Made by a program: the position numbers and the translations under genes
Shown here: positions 1-7,693 of the stretch, in pieces
How the letters are laid out: the number at the start of each line of letters is the position of its first letter
Numbering within the stretch: position 1 is the stretch's first letter
From: Trichococcus alkaliphilus
GTDB lineage: Bacteria; Bacillota; Bacilli; Lactobacillales; Aerococcaceae
Length of the DNA: 60,787 nt
Assembly (NCBI RefSeq): GCF_003008695.1
Contig: NZ_PXZT01000016.1
Location: 1-60,787, forward strand
Direction of reading: 5' to 3'
The notes under the pieces: generated by a model
What the model was told of the DNA's origin: nothing
Databases searched by the model: none
Seen by the model: the letters and a program-made list of their open reading frames with translations, nothing else

Positions 1-30
1 GGCGTTGATGAAATTTACTTCATCAACACC
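1..30. terminator. hairpin at window edge, possible terminator
   Basis: A 12-bp inverted repeat (1-12 with 19-30, one G-U pair) with a 6-nt loop, followed by a weak AT-rich stretch. It probably ends a gene lying to the left of the window; without that gene the direction cannot be decided. Confidence 0.35.
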
Positions 31-45
31 ATTTATTATAGAACC

Positions 46-86
46 AAAAAAAGCTTCGTTGTCCATTGAGGACCACGAAGCTTTTT
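46..86 (-). terminator. terminator of the SpxH-like gene
   Basis: Stem AAGCTTCGT/ACGAAGCTT (51-59 with 75-83) directly after the leftward stop codon, with A-runs at 46-52 that read as U-runs on the minus strand. T residues also follow on the plus strand, so it may work in both directions. Confidence 0.8.
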
Positions 87-90
87 AGCA

Positions 91-789
91 TCAGTGTGTG
101 ATGCGTAGGTAGTTTTTTCCGATTGTCGTAATATTCGTTTTTTTCATGTTGGCACTCTTCTGTTCGCATGCAACCGAGCAATCTTTGATCACTTCATGAA
201 GTACCTCTGCAGTAATGTTGTCCTCCAACAAAAGGCCGTATTGATAATTCAGATTATCAAAGATGACAAGCGACGGATTCGTTTTGATGTTCATCTCTTG
301 TGCGATATGCTGATCTGCTTCGTAGCTGCTTTTTACGAAAGGAGATTCTTTGTCCTCAAAGAACATGTCGACATCCAGTTTGGCTTTGGCTGCCACTTCC
401 GCCAGTAATTCATTTGAGTAAGTGGTTTTGCCGTCCGCAAGTGATTTCTGCAGATGGAGCAAAAAGTTGCGGCCGCGTTTTTTGCCTTGCATCAAGGCGG
501 CCTTGTATGCCAATGAGGCATCATAGATTGAACTGTATATTTGGTTGCGTAAGGTTAAATCTTTTTCCGGTAAATTTAATCGCTTCATATACTGAGTGAC
601 GGTATTGAAATTATGGAACGTTATGAAACGGAAGTGGACTTTAGGTCCATCCAACGAACTCATGAATTTCAGGACTTCTTGTTCCGTACGGTAGCATTTG
701 TAGCCGATCGGGTTCACAAATAGATAAAGCTCAAAAATCTGTTGAGGAGAAGAGATAGAATCAGTTGTATTCTGTTTTGACCTATACAT
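91..789 (-). CDS. spxH: SpxH/YjbH-like DsbA-family protein (ClpXP adaptor)
   Basis: 232 aa, thioredoxin/DsbA-like fold of the YjbH (SpxH) type. In Bacillus this cytoplasmic protein delivers the redox regulator Spx to ClpXP for degradation. The N-terminal strand ELYLFVNPIGYKCY (about residues 20-33) sits where DsbA relatives carry the CxxC site, but here only a single cysteine (C32) is present; two more cysteines lie near the C-terminus in CSVAC. The neighbouring CYTH, RelQ, NadK and pseudouridine synthase genes reproduce the yjbH-yjbK-yjbM-yjbN-yjbO order of Bacillus, which supports the call. It starts at ATG 789 behind a GGGAGGGA ribosome binding site. A promoter and a terminator-like hairpin lie in its leader. 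Adaptor activity on Spx is inferred from family and context. Confidence 0.75.
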   Translation of the reverse strand: MYRSKQNTTDSISSPQQIFELYLFVNPIGYKCYRTEQEVLKFMSSLDGPKVHFRFITFHNFNTVTQYMKRLNLPEKDLTLRNQIYSSIYDASLAYKAALMQGKKRGRNFLLHLQKSLADGKTTYSNELLAEVAAKAKLDVDMFFEDKESPFVKSSYEADQHIAQEMNIKTNPSLVIFDNLNYQYGLLLEDNITAEVLHEVIKDCSVACEQKSANMKKTNITTIGKNYLRITH

Positions 790-816
790 TTTATCCCTCC
801 CTCTTTCCTATTTTGC

Positions 817-918
817 TTACTTTAAGTTTACCAAAAAAAAGCCTAAACAAGTAGCAATAAGGCTTTTCGAAGAGCTGCCTTTTGAAGACTGGCCATAGTT
901 CTTCCTTGCGACCTTCAT
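817..918 (-). other. possible 33-codon serine-rich leader ORF
   Basis: A short minus-strand frame begins at ATG 918 and ends just before spxH. It has six serine codons among codons 11-19 and runs through the terminator-like hairpin. I see no good Shine-Dalgarno sequence before the ATG, so it may well be chance; it is listed because its position resembles an attenuation leader. Confidence 0.2.
833..867 (-). terminator. terminator-like hairpin in the spxH leader (candidate attenuator)
   Basis: Read leftward, AAAAGCCT pairs with AGGCTTTT across a 15-nt loop and ends in a run of eight U. It lies between the predicted promoter (959-987) and the spxH start (789). An upstream AAAAGGC (883-877) can pair with the same GCCTT segment, giving a possible alternative antiterminator. 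Confidence 0.55.
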
Positions 919-958
919 TTTTTCTTGTTCAGTATCACTTGTTTTATTGTCAAGGTGT

Positions 959-987
959 ATTTTACGAGACAATTACCTATTTTGCAA
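959..987 (-). promoter_or_regulatory. sigma-A promoter for spxH
   Basis: Minus strand: TTGCAA (987-982), 17-bp spacer, TAAAAT (964-959). Predicted start near 952 gives a leader of about 160 nt before spxH. Confidence 0.55.
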
Positions 988-1083
988 CTAAATCGACTGA
1001 TTTTTTTTATCTTGTATGGCCTAGAATCCGATTTAAATAGAAGGATTTCACGTTTTTGTCTGTTTTAGCGCAATGAACTAAGC

Positions 1084-1124
1084 AAAAAGACCCATTCTCC
1101 GCTTGGATTTCCGGAGAATGGGTC
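1084..1124 (-). terminator. terminator of the CYTH gene
   Basis: Perfect 13-bp stem (1089-1101 with 1112-1124) with a 10-nt loop, followed on the minus strand by U5. It lies 30 nt beyond the CYTH stop codon. Confidence 0.85.
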
Positions 1125-1153
1125 CATCTGTTAGAACCGTTGTCGGCTACCGA

Positions 1154-1747
1154 CTATTGGTGTGTCGTCGAATTGGGATAGGCCAGCATGCGTTCAATTT
1201 TTTGTTTCGCTTTTCGGACTTTGATGTCGTGAAGTTTCAGGAAACTTTGGAACGCGAGAGCCCCTTCTTCCAAAGACTCGGACTCGAATTCCAATTCGTA
1301 ATCCATTTGATCTTGGTAGAAGCTTTTATCCAAGAAGTAGGTCCCTTTGTCCCCGGGAAATTCGTAGCGGATGGTTGAGAGCTGCCCGATGATCACAAGA
1401 TCTTCTATTGCTATGCCTATCTCCTTCAGTTTATCGGCCACATTTCCCGATGCCTTCATTCGGTGGGAGTCGACCAAAGCTTTTGCTTCTTCAAGCGGCA
1501 GATCGTCGTTTGTTTCCAATTTTTCATTTTCCTGAATCGGCGTTTTTAGTGTGATTTCACTTTTATCTTCATACATACGGATGCGCAGTCCGCTGTTCAG
1601 GCCCTTGAGTTTATAATCAGGTGTATCGAAATAGACGTTGGTTTGTTTGATAGGGTCTGTTTCATCAAGGTTGAAGGCAGCAAGCAACGCTTCATATTCT
1701 TCTTTATTCAATAGGTTTTTGAATTCTTTTTCAATATTTTGGCTCAT
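1154..1747 (-). CDS. CYTH domain protein (YjbK family)
   Basis: 197 aa. The N-terminal signature ExExK (E6-K7-E8-F9-K10) and alternating acidic/basic strands (LRIRMYEDKSEITLK, TIRYEF, YELEFES) identify the CYTH/triphosphate tunnel fold, which binds triphosphates with metal ions; Bacillus YjbK-type proteins hydrolyse polyphosphate-like substrates. The exact substrate here is unknown. I start it at ATG 1747, preceded by AAAGGAAG at good spacing, rather than the longer frame at 1801. It is divergent from relQ, the same arrangement of a triphosphate-binding enzyme next to a (p)ppGpp synthetase seen in other Firmicutes. Confidence 0.8.
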   Translation of the reverse strand: MSQNIEKEFKNLLNKEEYEALLAAFNLDETDPIKQTNVYFDTPDYKLKGLNSGLRIRMYEDKSEITLKTPIQENEKLETNDDLPLEEAKALVDSHRMKASGNVADKLKEIGIAIEDLVIIGQLSTIRYEFPGDKGTYFLDKSFYQDQMDYELEFESESLEEGALAFQSFLKLHDIKVRKAKQKIERMLAYPNSTTHQ

Positions 1748-1870
1748 CGTGATTACTTCCTTTCGGTTATGAGGTTCGTTTAGGTCGCGACAGCTGTTCA
1801 AAAATTCGAACCTTCGTTGCAGTCAGTTCACCAGCGTATAGACCAGCAGGCGATGCGAAATCTTATTCTT

Positions 1871-1879
1871 ATTGTATCA
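1871..1879 (-). promoter_or_regulatory. extended -10 promoter for the CYTH gene
   Basis: Minus strand TGATACAAT (extended -10) about 125 nt before the start codon; no good -35 hexamer is visible. Confidence 0.35.
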
Positions 1880-1994
1880 TAAGTTATGTGGAGTTGATTA
1901 TTTAGAGGTGCTGGCGCACATAGAGTACCGTGTATATTTGAAGGGAAAATGAATTCGGTCCTTTTCGACAAGAATTGTATAGAATCATAAATAA

Positions 1995-2023
1995 TTGTGA
2001 TAAAATAAAGTAGCATATACTAT
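1995..2023 (+). promoter_or_regulatory. possible promoter for relQ
   Basis: TTGTGA (1995-2000), 17-bp spacer, TACTAT (2018-2023). The predicted RNA start falls inside the AGGGTG ribosome binding site, leaving an unusually short leader, so the assignment is tentative. Confidence 0.35.
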
Positions 2024-2041
2024 ATGATAGGGTGTCGTTCT

Positions 2042-2674
2042 ATGGAAAATAAGGAAGTTGAAAACTGGGATTCATTTTTAGCGCCGTACGAACAAGCGGT
2101 GGAGGAATTAAAAGTTAAGCTGAAGGGAATCCGTAAGCAATACCGCGATGAGAATGCGCACGCGCCCATTGAATTCATCACTGGCCGCGTCAAAACGAAG
2201 GAAAGCATATTGGAAAAGGCTGAAGTCCGGGACATTGACCTGACCAGACTGGAAGAGGACGTGCAGGATATTGCCGGCCTGCGGATCATGTGCCAATTTG
2301 TAGAGGACATACACGAAGTTGTGCGCCTTTTGCGGGCAAGAAAAGACTTTAAGATCATCATAGAACGGGATTATGTTACACATAAAAAAGAGAGCGGTTA
2401 TCGCTCATACCATATGGTGATCGAATATCCGGTCCAACGCATTTTCGAAGAGAAGAAAATACTTGTCGAAATTCAGATCAGGACACTGGCCATGAATTTT
2501 TGGGCAACAATCGAACATTCGTTGAACTACAAATATCGGGGCGAATATCCGGAAGAACTGCATGACCGCCTGATACGCGCGGCAGAAGCAGCCTTCCGAC
2601 TTGACGAAGAAATGTCGGAAATACGCGAAGAAATCAAGGATGCACAGCGCTATTTTTCCGATAAAAAAGAATAA
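2042..2674 (+). CDS. relQ: small alarmone synthetase (GTP pyrophosphokinase, RelQ/YjbM)
   Basis: 210 aa, the usual length for stand-alone small alarmone synthetases; there is no HD hydrolase, TGS or ACT domain. It transfers pyrophosphate from ATP to GTP or GDP to make (p)ppGpp. Synthetase motifs are visible: GRVKTKESI (48-56), DIAGLR (76-81) and GYRSYH (119-124). A longer frame starts at 2024, but the AGGGTG at 2029-2034 lies inside it and is well placed for ATG 2042, so I take 2042. It heads the relQ-nadK-dehydrogenase operon and is followed 31 nt later by nadK, as in Bacillus yjbM-yjbN. Confidence 0.93.
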   Translation: MENKEVENWDSFLAPYEQAVEELKVKLKGIRKQYRDENAHAPIEFITGRVKTKESILEKAEVRDIDLTRLEEDVQDIAGLRIMCQFVEDIHEVVRLLRARKDFKIIIERDYVTHKKESGYRSYHMVIEYPVQRIFEEKKILVEIQIRTLAMNFWATIEHSLNYKYRGEYPEELHDRLIRAAEAAFRLDEEMSEIREEIKDAQRYFSDKKE

Positions 2675-2705
2675 GATGACAAGGTTGATCGAGAGGAGTT
2701 CAAAT

Positions 2706-3536
2706 ATGAAAATTGCACTGGTCCATAACCAGACGCCAGAGACTTTATCAGTCGCGGCGAAATTCAAAGAGATGTGCCTCTCTGAAAAAATCGAAATTGT
2801 CACGGACCATCCGGATCTCGTGGTGTCGATCGGGGGCGACGGCACCTTGCTGTCAGCTTTCCATAGGTACGAAGACCAATTGAGCCAAGTGCGTTTTGTG
2901 GGGATCCATACCGGGCACCTGGGATTTTATACAGATTGGCGAACCTACGAACTGCCGGAGCTTATCGAAAGCCTTAAGCATGATAAAGGGGAAAGTGTCA
3001 GCTATCCCTTGCTCGATGTCCGCGTCAAGTATGCGGATGAGGAGGAAAAAACCCGCTACATCGCTTTGAATGAAGCGAGTCTGAAGAAAATGGACGGGAC
3101 GATGGTTTGCGATATCTATGTGAAGGATGAGCTGTTCGAGACATTCCGTGGCGATGGTCTTTGTGTTTCCACGCCTACAGGTTCGACTGGTTTCAGCAAG
3201 TCGCTTGGCGGAGCTGTTATCCATCCCCGAACGGAAGCTATCCAGCTGACGGAGATGGCCTCAGTGAATAACCGCATCTATCGGACGCTGAGCTCGCCCA
3301 TGATCATCGCGAAAGACGAATGGATTGTCATCTATCCGCACAAGGAAGATCGCTTGATTTTGTCTGTAGATCATTTGACATTTAAGAAAAGAAGCATCGA
3401 ACGACTGGTTTATCGGATTGCCCAGGAGCGTGTGCATTTTGCGCGTTATCGTCATACGCATTTCTGGGATCGGGTCGAAGATGCATTCATCGGCGTAAAG
3501 AAAAACGACAGGAACGAACGGACAAAGGAGCGGTAA
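2706..3536 (+). CDS. nadK: NAD kinase
   Basis: 276 aa ATP-NAD kinase, the enzyme that phosphorylates NAD to NADP in the cytosol. Diagnostic motifs: GGDGT (43-47) for phosphate binding, NEAS (122-125), and GDGLCVSTPTGSTGFSKS (149-166), the NAD-binding core. The start at ATG 2706 has GAGAGGAG eight bases upstream; the open frame extends far into relQ but has no credible earlier start. The downstream dehydrogenase begins three bases after its stop, so the two are co-translated. Confidence 0.95.
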   Translation: MKIALVHNQTPETLSVAAKFKEMCLSEKIEIVTDHPDLVVSIGGDGTLLSAFHRYEDQLSQVRFVGIHTGHLGFYTDWRTYELPELIESLKHDKGESVSYPLLDVRVKYADEEEKTRYIALNEASLKKMDGTMVCDIYVKDELFETFRGDGLCVSTPTGSTGFSKSLGGAVIHPRTEAIQLTEMASVNNRIYRTLSSPMIIAKDEWIVIYPHKEDRLILSVDHLTFKKRSIERLVYRIAQERVHFARYRHTHFWDRVEDAFIGVKKNDRNERTKER

Positions 3537-3538
3537 AT

Positions 3539-4492
3539 ATGGCGACTAAAAAGTGGCTGCTGAAGACGCATTTGAAGGAACAGCACATCGAAACGCTGAA
3601 GGAACTCTACCCGGATTACGAGATGATTATCGATGGCGCGGAAACAGAAGCGTTCAGTGCAGTCGAGTGGACTGTCGGCTGGAACGACAAATTGACCAAC
3701 CTGTTGGAGGAAGGGCAGTTGCCTTCGTTGAAATGGGTCCAAGCGATTTCGGCGGGCGTGAACAGTCTTCCCTTAGCAACCTTTGAAAGAAAGGGAATCT
3801 ATTTGACGAATGCGAGCGGCATCCACAGCGAACCGATAGCTGAATACGTAATCGGTGTACTGCTTTCGCATATGCGCGGATTGCGGACTGCAATCCTGAA
3901 TCAGCCGCAACGGAAATGGGAACAGACCACGGAGCTCCAGGAGCTGAAAGGCAAGACGATGATGATCGTAGGGGCAGGCCACATCGGTAATCGCTTGGGA
4001 GAATTGGCTAAAGCCTTCGGCATGAAGGTCATCGCTGTCAATCGCAGCGGCAAGGAGATACCCGGTTTGGATGTCACGGTCAAAATGGATAACATCGGTA
4101 CTGTCATCGATTTTGCGGATGTTATCGTGGACATCCTCCCCCAAACGGATGAAACCTACCGCGTTTTTGACGATGCTCTTTTCTCGCGCATGAAAAAAGG
4201 CGTTCTCTTTGTGAATGTGGGACGAGGCGTCACTGTGGATACCGATAGCCTCATCAAGGCTCTGGACAATGGGACAGTGGCTTATGCGGCTTTGGATGTG
4301 TTCGATGAGGAACCATTGCCTGCCGCCAGCCCTTTGTGGAATCATGAAAAGGTACTGGTTACGCCGCATTTTTCCGGGGTAGTTGAGCATTTCCGGGACA
4401 ATCTGTTTGAAGTTGTCCTGGAAAATGCAGAGAGTTACAGGAAAGACGGCAAACCAAGCCGCAACCTGATCGATTTTGAAAAAAAATATTAA
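3539..4492 (+). CDS. D-2-hydroxyacid dehydrogenase (NAD-dependent)
   Basis: 317 aa, phosphoglycerate-dehydrogenase-like superfamily. The Rossmann motif VGAGHIG (144-150) binds NAD(P); the catalytic Arg229 (VNVGRG), Glu258 (DEEPLP) and His277 (TPHFSG) are all in place, so an active enzyme reducing a 2-oxoacid is likely. The substrate cannot be read from sequence: the divergent N-terminal domain and absence of an ACT domain argue against a serine-pathway SerA. It starts two bases after nadK (GGAGCGG site) and ends at a strong terminator, closing the operon; being coupled to the NADP-producing kinase may be metabolic convenience rather than a pathway link. Confidence 0.85.
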   Translation: MATKKWLLKTHLKEQHIETLKELYPDYEMIIDGAETEAFSAVEWTVGWNDKLTNLLEEGQLPSLKWVQAISAGVNSLPLATFERKGIYLTNASGIHSEPIAEYVIGVLLSHMRGLRTAILNQPQRKWEQTTELQELKGKTMMIVGAGHIGNRLGELAKAFGMKVIAVNRSGKEIPGLDVTVKMDNIGTVIDFADVIVDILPQTDETYRVFDDALFSRMKKGVLFVNVGRGVTVDTDSLIKALDNGTVAYAALDVFDEEPLPAASPLWNHEKVLVTPHFSGVVEHFRDNLFEVVLENAESYRKDGKPSRNLIDFEKKY

Positions 4493-4503
4493 CAAATAAA
4501 GCA

Positions 4504-4540
4504 GGGCTGCACCAGCGAGTCAGATGGTGCAGCTCTTTTT
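4504..4540 (+). terminator. terminator of the relQ-nadK operon
   Basis: Stem 4504-4514 with 4525-4535 (core GCTGCACCA/TGGTGCAGC), 10-nt loop, then T5. Confidence 0.9.
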
Positions 4541-4752
4541 GTGGGCCAATATTTTTTGCATGATGACGGGGATGAGTTGTGGAATGCCGTCGTTTTGGTT
4601 AGAATAGGAATGTATGTTGCCGAGCGAAATCCTGAAAGTTTCAGGGCTGTTGGATTTGCTGGGTAACCTGTTCCAAGTTTGAAATAGCTTGGAACAAACT
4701 AAGGCGGTGGGCCCGCACACAGAGATTCGGTATAGAGTAGGGGTAGTGTAAA

Positions 4753-5682
4753 GTGATTTTTAGCTGGATATATGAAAAAGAAGAGACGACACTGATGAAG
4801 ACTTTTTTACGTTCCAAGGGCGTATCAAAAAGTCTGTTGGCCACCATCAAATTCGATGGAGGCTGTATCTGGCTGAACGGCAAGGAAAGAACGGTATTGG
4901 CGACCTTGGAAAAAGGCGATAAAGTGATGATCCGCATACCGGATGAAGGGGAACATGAAACGACTGTCGGGGTGGACATGCCATTGGACATTTTGTTTGA
5001 GGACGAGCACTTTTTGGTTGTGAACAAACCGTTTGGCGCTGCTTCCATCCCATCGAAGGTGCACCCGCGTCTTTCCATGGCGAATCGCGTGAAAGGCTAC
5101 TATCAACAGCAGGGCTATGTGGACCAAGTTATCCATATTGTCACGCGTCTGGATCGTGATACGACCGGCGTCATGCTTTTTGCAAGGCATGGATACGCGC
5201 ATGCTCTGATGGATACGCTGTTGCGCAACAAGGAAGTCGACAAAACGTACAGGGCTGTCTTATCCGAACCAGTGCTGACAGAAACGCATGGATTCATCGA
5301 TGCCCCCATCGGCAGGACAGAGGATTCAATCATAACGCGAATGGTCCGGGAAGACGGGAAACAAGCGCTGACGGAATACTGGTTGGACAAGTCCTATCCG
5401 GACGGACAGACTGTGAAAATCAAGTTGCATACGGGCAGGACCCATCAAATTCGGGTGCACTTCACCTCAATCGGTGCGCCTTTGCTTGGGGATGACCTTT
5501 ATGGAGGGAAAGCTGACCCAGACATGTTGCGGCAAGCCCTGCATTGCGAGTCATTGGCATTTGTGCATCCAATCAGTGGGGAACCTTTAAAGATAGAAGC
5601 ACCATTGCCGGATGATTTCATCAAATGGGAAAGCAGACAGAGGGACAAGGAGGCTGATATCCGTGTTGGAACCACAATATGA
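4753..5682 (+). CDS. RluA-family 23S/tRNA pseudouridine synthase (YjbO-like)
   Basis: 309 aa. Pseudouridine synthases of this family isomerise uridines in 23S rRNA or tRNA. An N-terminal S4-like RNA-binding segment (about 15-60) precedes the catalytic domain; TRLDRDTTG (131-139) holds the catalytic Asp134, and LHTGRTHQIRVHF and LGDDLYGG are the other family motifs. It starts at GTG 4753, with an AGGGG upstream, because family members begin with the same FxWxY stretch encoded just after this codon. The specific target position is unknown; RluD-type is the usual automatic label. mgtE overlaps its end by 20 bases. Confidence 0.9.
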   Translation: MIFSWIYEKEETTLMKTFLRSKGVSKSLLATIKFDGGCIWLNGKERTVLATLEKGDKVMIRIPDEGEHETTVGVDMPLDILFEDEHFLVVNKPFGAASIPSKVHPRLSMANRVKGYYQQQGYVDQVIHIVTRLDRDTTGVMLFARHGYAHALMDTLLRNKEVDKTYRAVLSEPVLTETHGFIDAPIGRTEDSIITRMVREDGKQALTEYWLDKSYPDGQTVKIKLHTGRTHQIRVHFTSIGAPLLGDDLYGGKADPDMLRQALHCESLAFVHPISGEPLKIEAPLPDDFIKWESRQRDKEADIRVGTTI

Positions 5683-7033
5683 ATTTGAACTAGACGAAGC
5701 GTTGGCGAAAATCCGCGAATCGCTCCAGGGCGAGGATATCGAAAGATTCCGTTCCGATTTTTTGGACTATCACCTCTACGATCAGGCCCAAATTTATCTG
5801 GCGCTGTCCCCTGAAGAGCGCATAACGGTGTACAATTATCTCTCCGCGAATGAAATGGCAGACATGTTCGAAATCATCGAAGAAGATGTCGAGTCGATCG
5901 AAGAGTATCTTTTGGAGATGAATAATCAATACGCCGCCGATATGTTGGCAAACATGTATGCCGATAATGCGGTGGATATGCTGAAGCAACTGAAAGATGA
6001 ACGGATTTGGCTTTATCTGCGTTTGATGCCTATAGAGGCGGCGAAAGAGATCCGTGCCTTATTGAGTTATGAGGACGAGACTGCCGGGGCCATCATGACG
6101 CCGGAATTCGTCTCTATCGTAGCCAACCAGACGGTCCGATCCGCGATGGCTATCCTTAAAAGCAAAGCGCCTGATGCGGAAACGATCTACTATATCTACG
6201 TCGTCAATGTAGATAATGTGCTGGTCGGGGTCATTTCCTTGAGGGATCTGATCGTGAATGATGAAGATATGATGATCAGCGATATCATGAGTGAGCGGAT
6301 CGTATCGGTGAATGTAAAAGAAGGGCAAGAAGATGTTGCCCATAAAATCAGAGACTATGACTTCCTGGCGGTGCCGGTAGTCGACGAAAACAATGTATTA
6401 CTGGGTATCATCACCGTCGATGACATCATCGACGTCATCGATGAGGAAGCCGTCAGTGACTTCTCCGGTTTGGCCGGGGTCGACGTTGAGGAGCAATCAG
6501 AAAACCCATTTGTGGCTGCATCCAAGCGGTTGCCGTGGTTGATTACGCTATTATTCTTGGGTATGGGTACGTCCACTTTGATCAGCCAATATGAGGGTTT
6601 GATTTCGGATGCATCGATCCTTTCCGTGTTTGTCACCTTGATCACCGGAACATCCGGTAATGCGGGGACACAATCGCTTGCCGTCGCAGTACGGAAGATC
6701 GGCATGCAGGATGATGAAGAGAAAAATTTGTTCCGTACCATTTTATCCGAGTTGGCGACCGGTTTGATCTCCGGGTTGGTTACTGGTGTCACGATTGCGC
6801 TTGTCATCGGTGTTTGGAAACAGAACTTCATCTTAGGTGGGATCATCGGCATTTCCATGTTGGTTGCCATTACCGTGGCTAATCTGGCCGGTAGCTTGAT
6901 TCCGGTATTGATGGATCGTCTTGGCTTTGATCCAGCCGTCGCAAGCGGACCGTTCATCTCAACATTCAGCGATTTGACTTCCGTTTTGATCTATTTCAAC
7001 ATCGCGAAACATTTTATCAGCACACTCATGTAG
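5663..7033 (+). CDS. mgtE: magnesium transporter MgtE
   Basis: 456 aa, typical MgtE length. It is a homodimeric Mg2+ channel/transporter of the cell membrane, gated by cytosolic Mg2+. Order of domains: helical MgtE N domain (about 10-130), two CBS domains (about 135-255; includes DIMSERIVSV and VDDIIDVIDEEAV), connecting helix, then five membrane helices to the C-terminus. GPFISTFSDLTSVLIYF near the end is the pore helix with the Mg-binding Asp. A longer frame starts at 5612, but AAGGAGG at 5646-5652 points to GTG 5663, inside the pseudouridine synthase gene, indicating translational coupling. Confidence 0.95.
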   Translation: MLEPQYEFELDEALAKIRESLQGEDIERFRSDFLDYHLYDQAQIYLALSPEERITVYNYLSANEMADMFEIIEEDVESIEEYLLEMNNQYAADMLANMYADNAVDMLKQLKDERIWLYLRLMPIEAAKEIRALLSYEDETAGAIMTPEFVSIVANQTVRSAMAILKSKAPDAETIYYIYVVNVDNVLVGVISLRDLIVNDEDMMISDIMSERIVSVNVKEGQEDVAHKIRDYDFLAVPVVDENNVLLGIITVDDIIDVIDEEAVSDFSGLAGVDVEEQSENPFVAASKRLPWLITLLFLGMGTSTLISQYEGLISDASILSVFVTLITGTSGNAGTQSLAVAVRKIGMQDDEEKNLFRTILSELATGLISGLVTGVTIALVIGVWKQNFILGGIIGISMLVAITVANLAGSLIPVLMDRLGFDPAVASGPFISTFSDLTSVLIYFNIAKHFISTLM

Positions 7034-7037
7034 GTGC

Positions 7038-7095
7038 AAAAAAACAGTCAATGGACAAGCAGCCGCTTTGGCTGTGTGTCCATTGACTGTTTTTT
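7038..7095. terminator. bidirectional terminator between mgtE and the GNAT gene
   Basis: Perfect 19-bp stem AAAAAACAGTCAATGGACA with its complement, A-run before and T-run after, serving the convergent mgtE and acetyltransferase genes. Confidence 0.95.
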
Positions 7096-7104
7096 GGCTC
7101 AGTG

Positions 7105-7641
7105 CTATAGTATTTTATCCATATCATGGTGCTGTATGCCGGCTTCTTCGTATTCTTCGCCGCAGATTGTATAGCCGACTTTTTCGTAAAAACCGATGGC
7201 ATGGTTCTGGGCTCCGAGGAACAGGCGTTTGCCGCCGAGCTCGCGGACGTGCCTTTCGATTTCCTGCATCAGGATGCTGCCGTATTTTTTTTCCCTTACG
7301 GTTTTGCGGATGGCGACACGCTGCACCTTGTATTTGCCTTTTGCCATCGGATAGATGCGGGCGGTGGCAACCGGAACGGATTCTTCATATCCGACGAGAT
7401 GTAAGGTTTTATCTTCCAAGTCATCAATTTCTATGGAGACCGGCACCAGCTGCTCCTCCACGAATACTTCTTTGCGGATGGCCAAGGCATCCAGGTAGGT
7501 TTTGGATTTTAAGTTTTGTGTCCATTCAAAATGCAACAATGCGTATTCCTCGCTTTCGAAATTTGTTGGGTTCGCTGGAACCTCTTTTCTTATTTTACCT
7601 GAATCGGCATTTTTTGTCTGAATTAATTGCTTTTGCCTCAT
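7105..7641 (-). CDS. GNAT family N-acetyltransferase (YjcF-like)
   Basis: 178 aa. The segment KVQRVAIRKTVREKKYGSIL (about 107-126) is GNAT motif A, which binds acetyl-CoA, followed by LGAQNHAIGFYEKVGYT, typical of YjcF/ElaA-like acetyltransferases. The acceptor substrate is unknown. The first 35 residues are polar and poorly conserved-looking, and the ribosome binding site before ATG 7641 is weak, so the true start could be further in. It is divergent from the M42 peptidase gene with only 52 bases between starts. Confidence 0.8.
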   Translation of the reverse strand: MRQKQLIQTKNADSGKIRKEVPANPTNFESEEYALLHFEWTQNLKSKTYLDALAIRKEVFVEEQLVPVSIEIDDLEDKTLHLVGYEESVPVATARIYPMAKGKYKVQRVAIRKTVREKKYGSILMQEIERHVRELGGKRLFLGAQNHAIGFYEKVGYTICGEEYEEAGIQHHDMDKIL

Positions 7642-7656
7642 TTTGTTGGGTTCTTT

Positions 7657-7665
7657 TGCTATACT
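7657..7665 (+). promoter_or_regulatory. extended -10 promoter for the M42 peptidase operon
   Basis: TGCTATACT (TG at 7657-7658, TATACT at 7660-7665), 29 nt before the start codon; the -35 region is poor and overlaps the start of the divergent acetyltransferase gene. Confidence 0.5.
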
Positions 7666-7693
7666 TATAACATCAGCAAGAGGAGTGAAGAAG

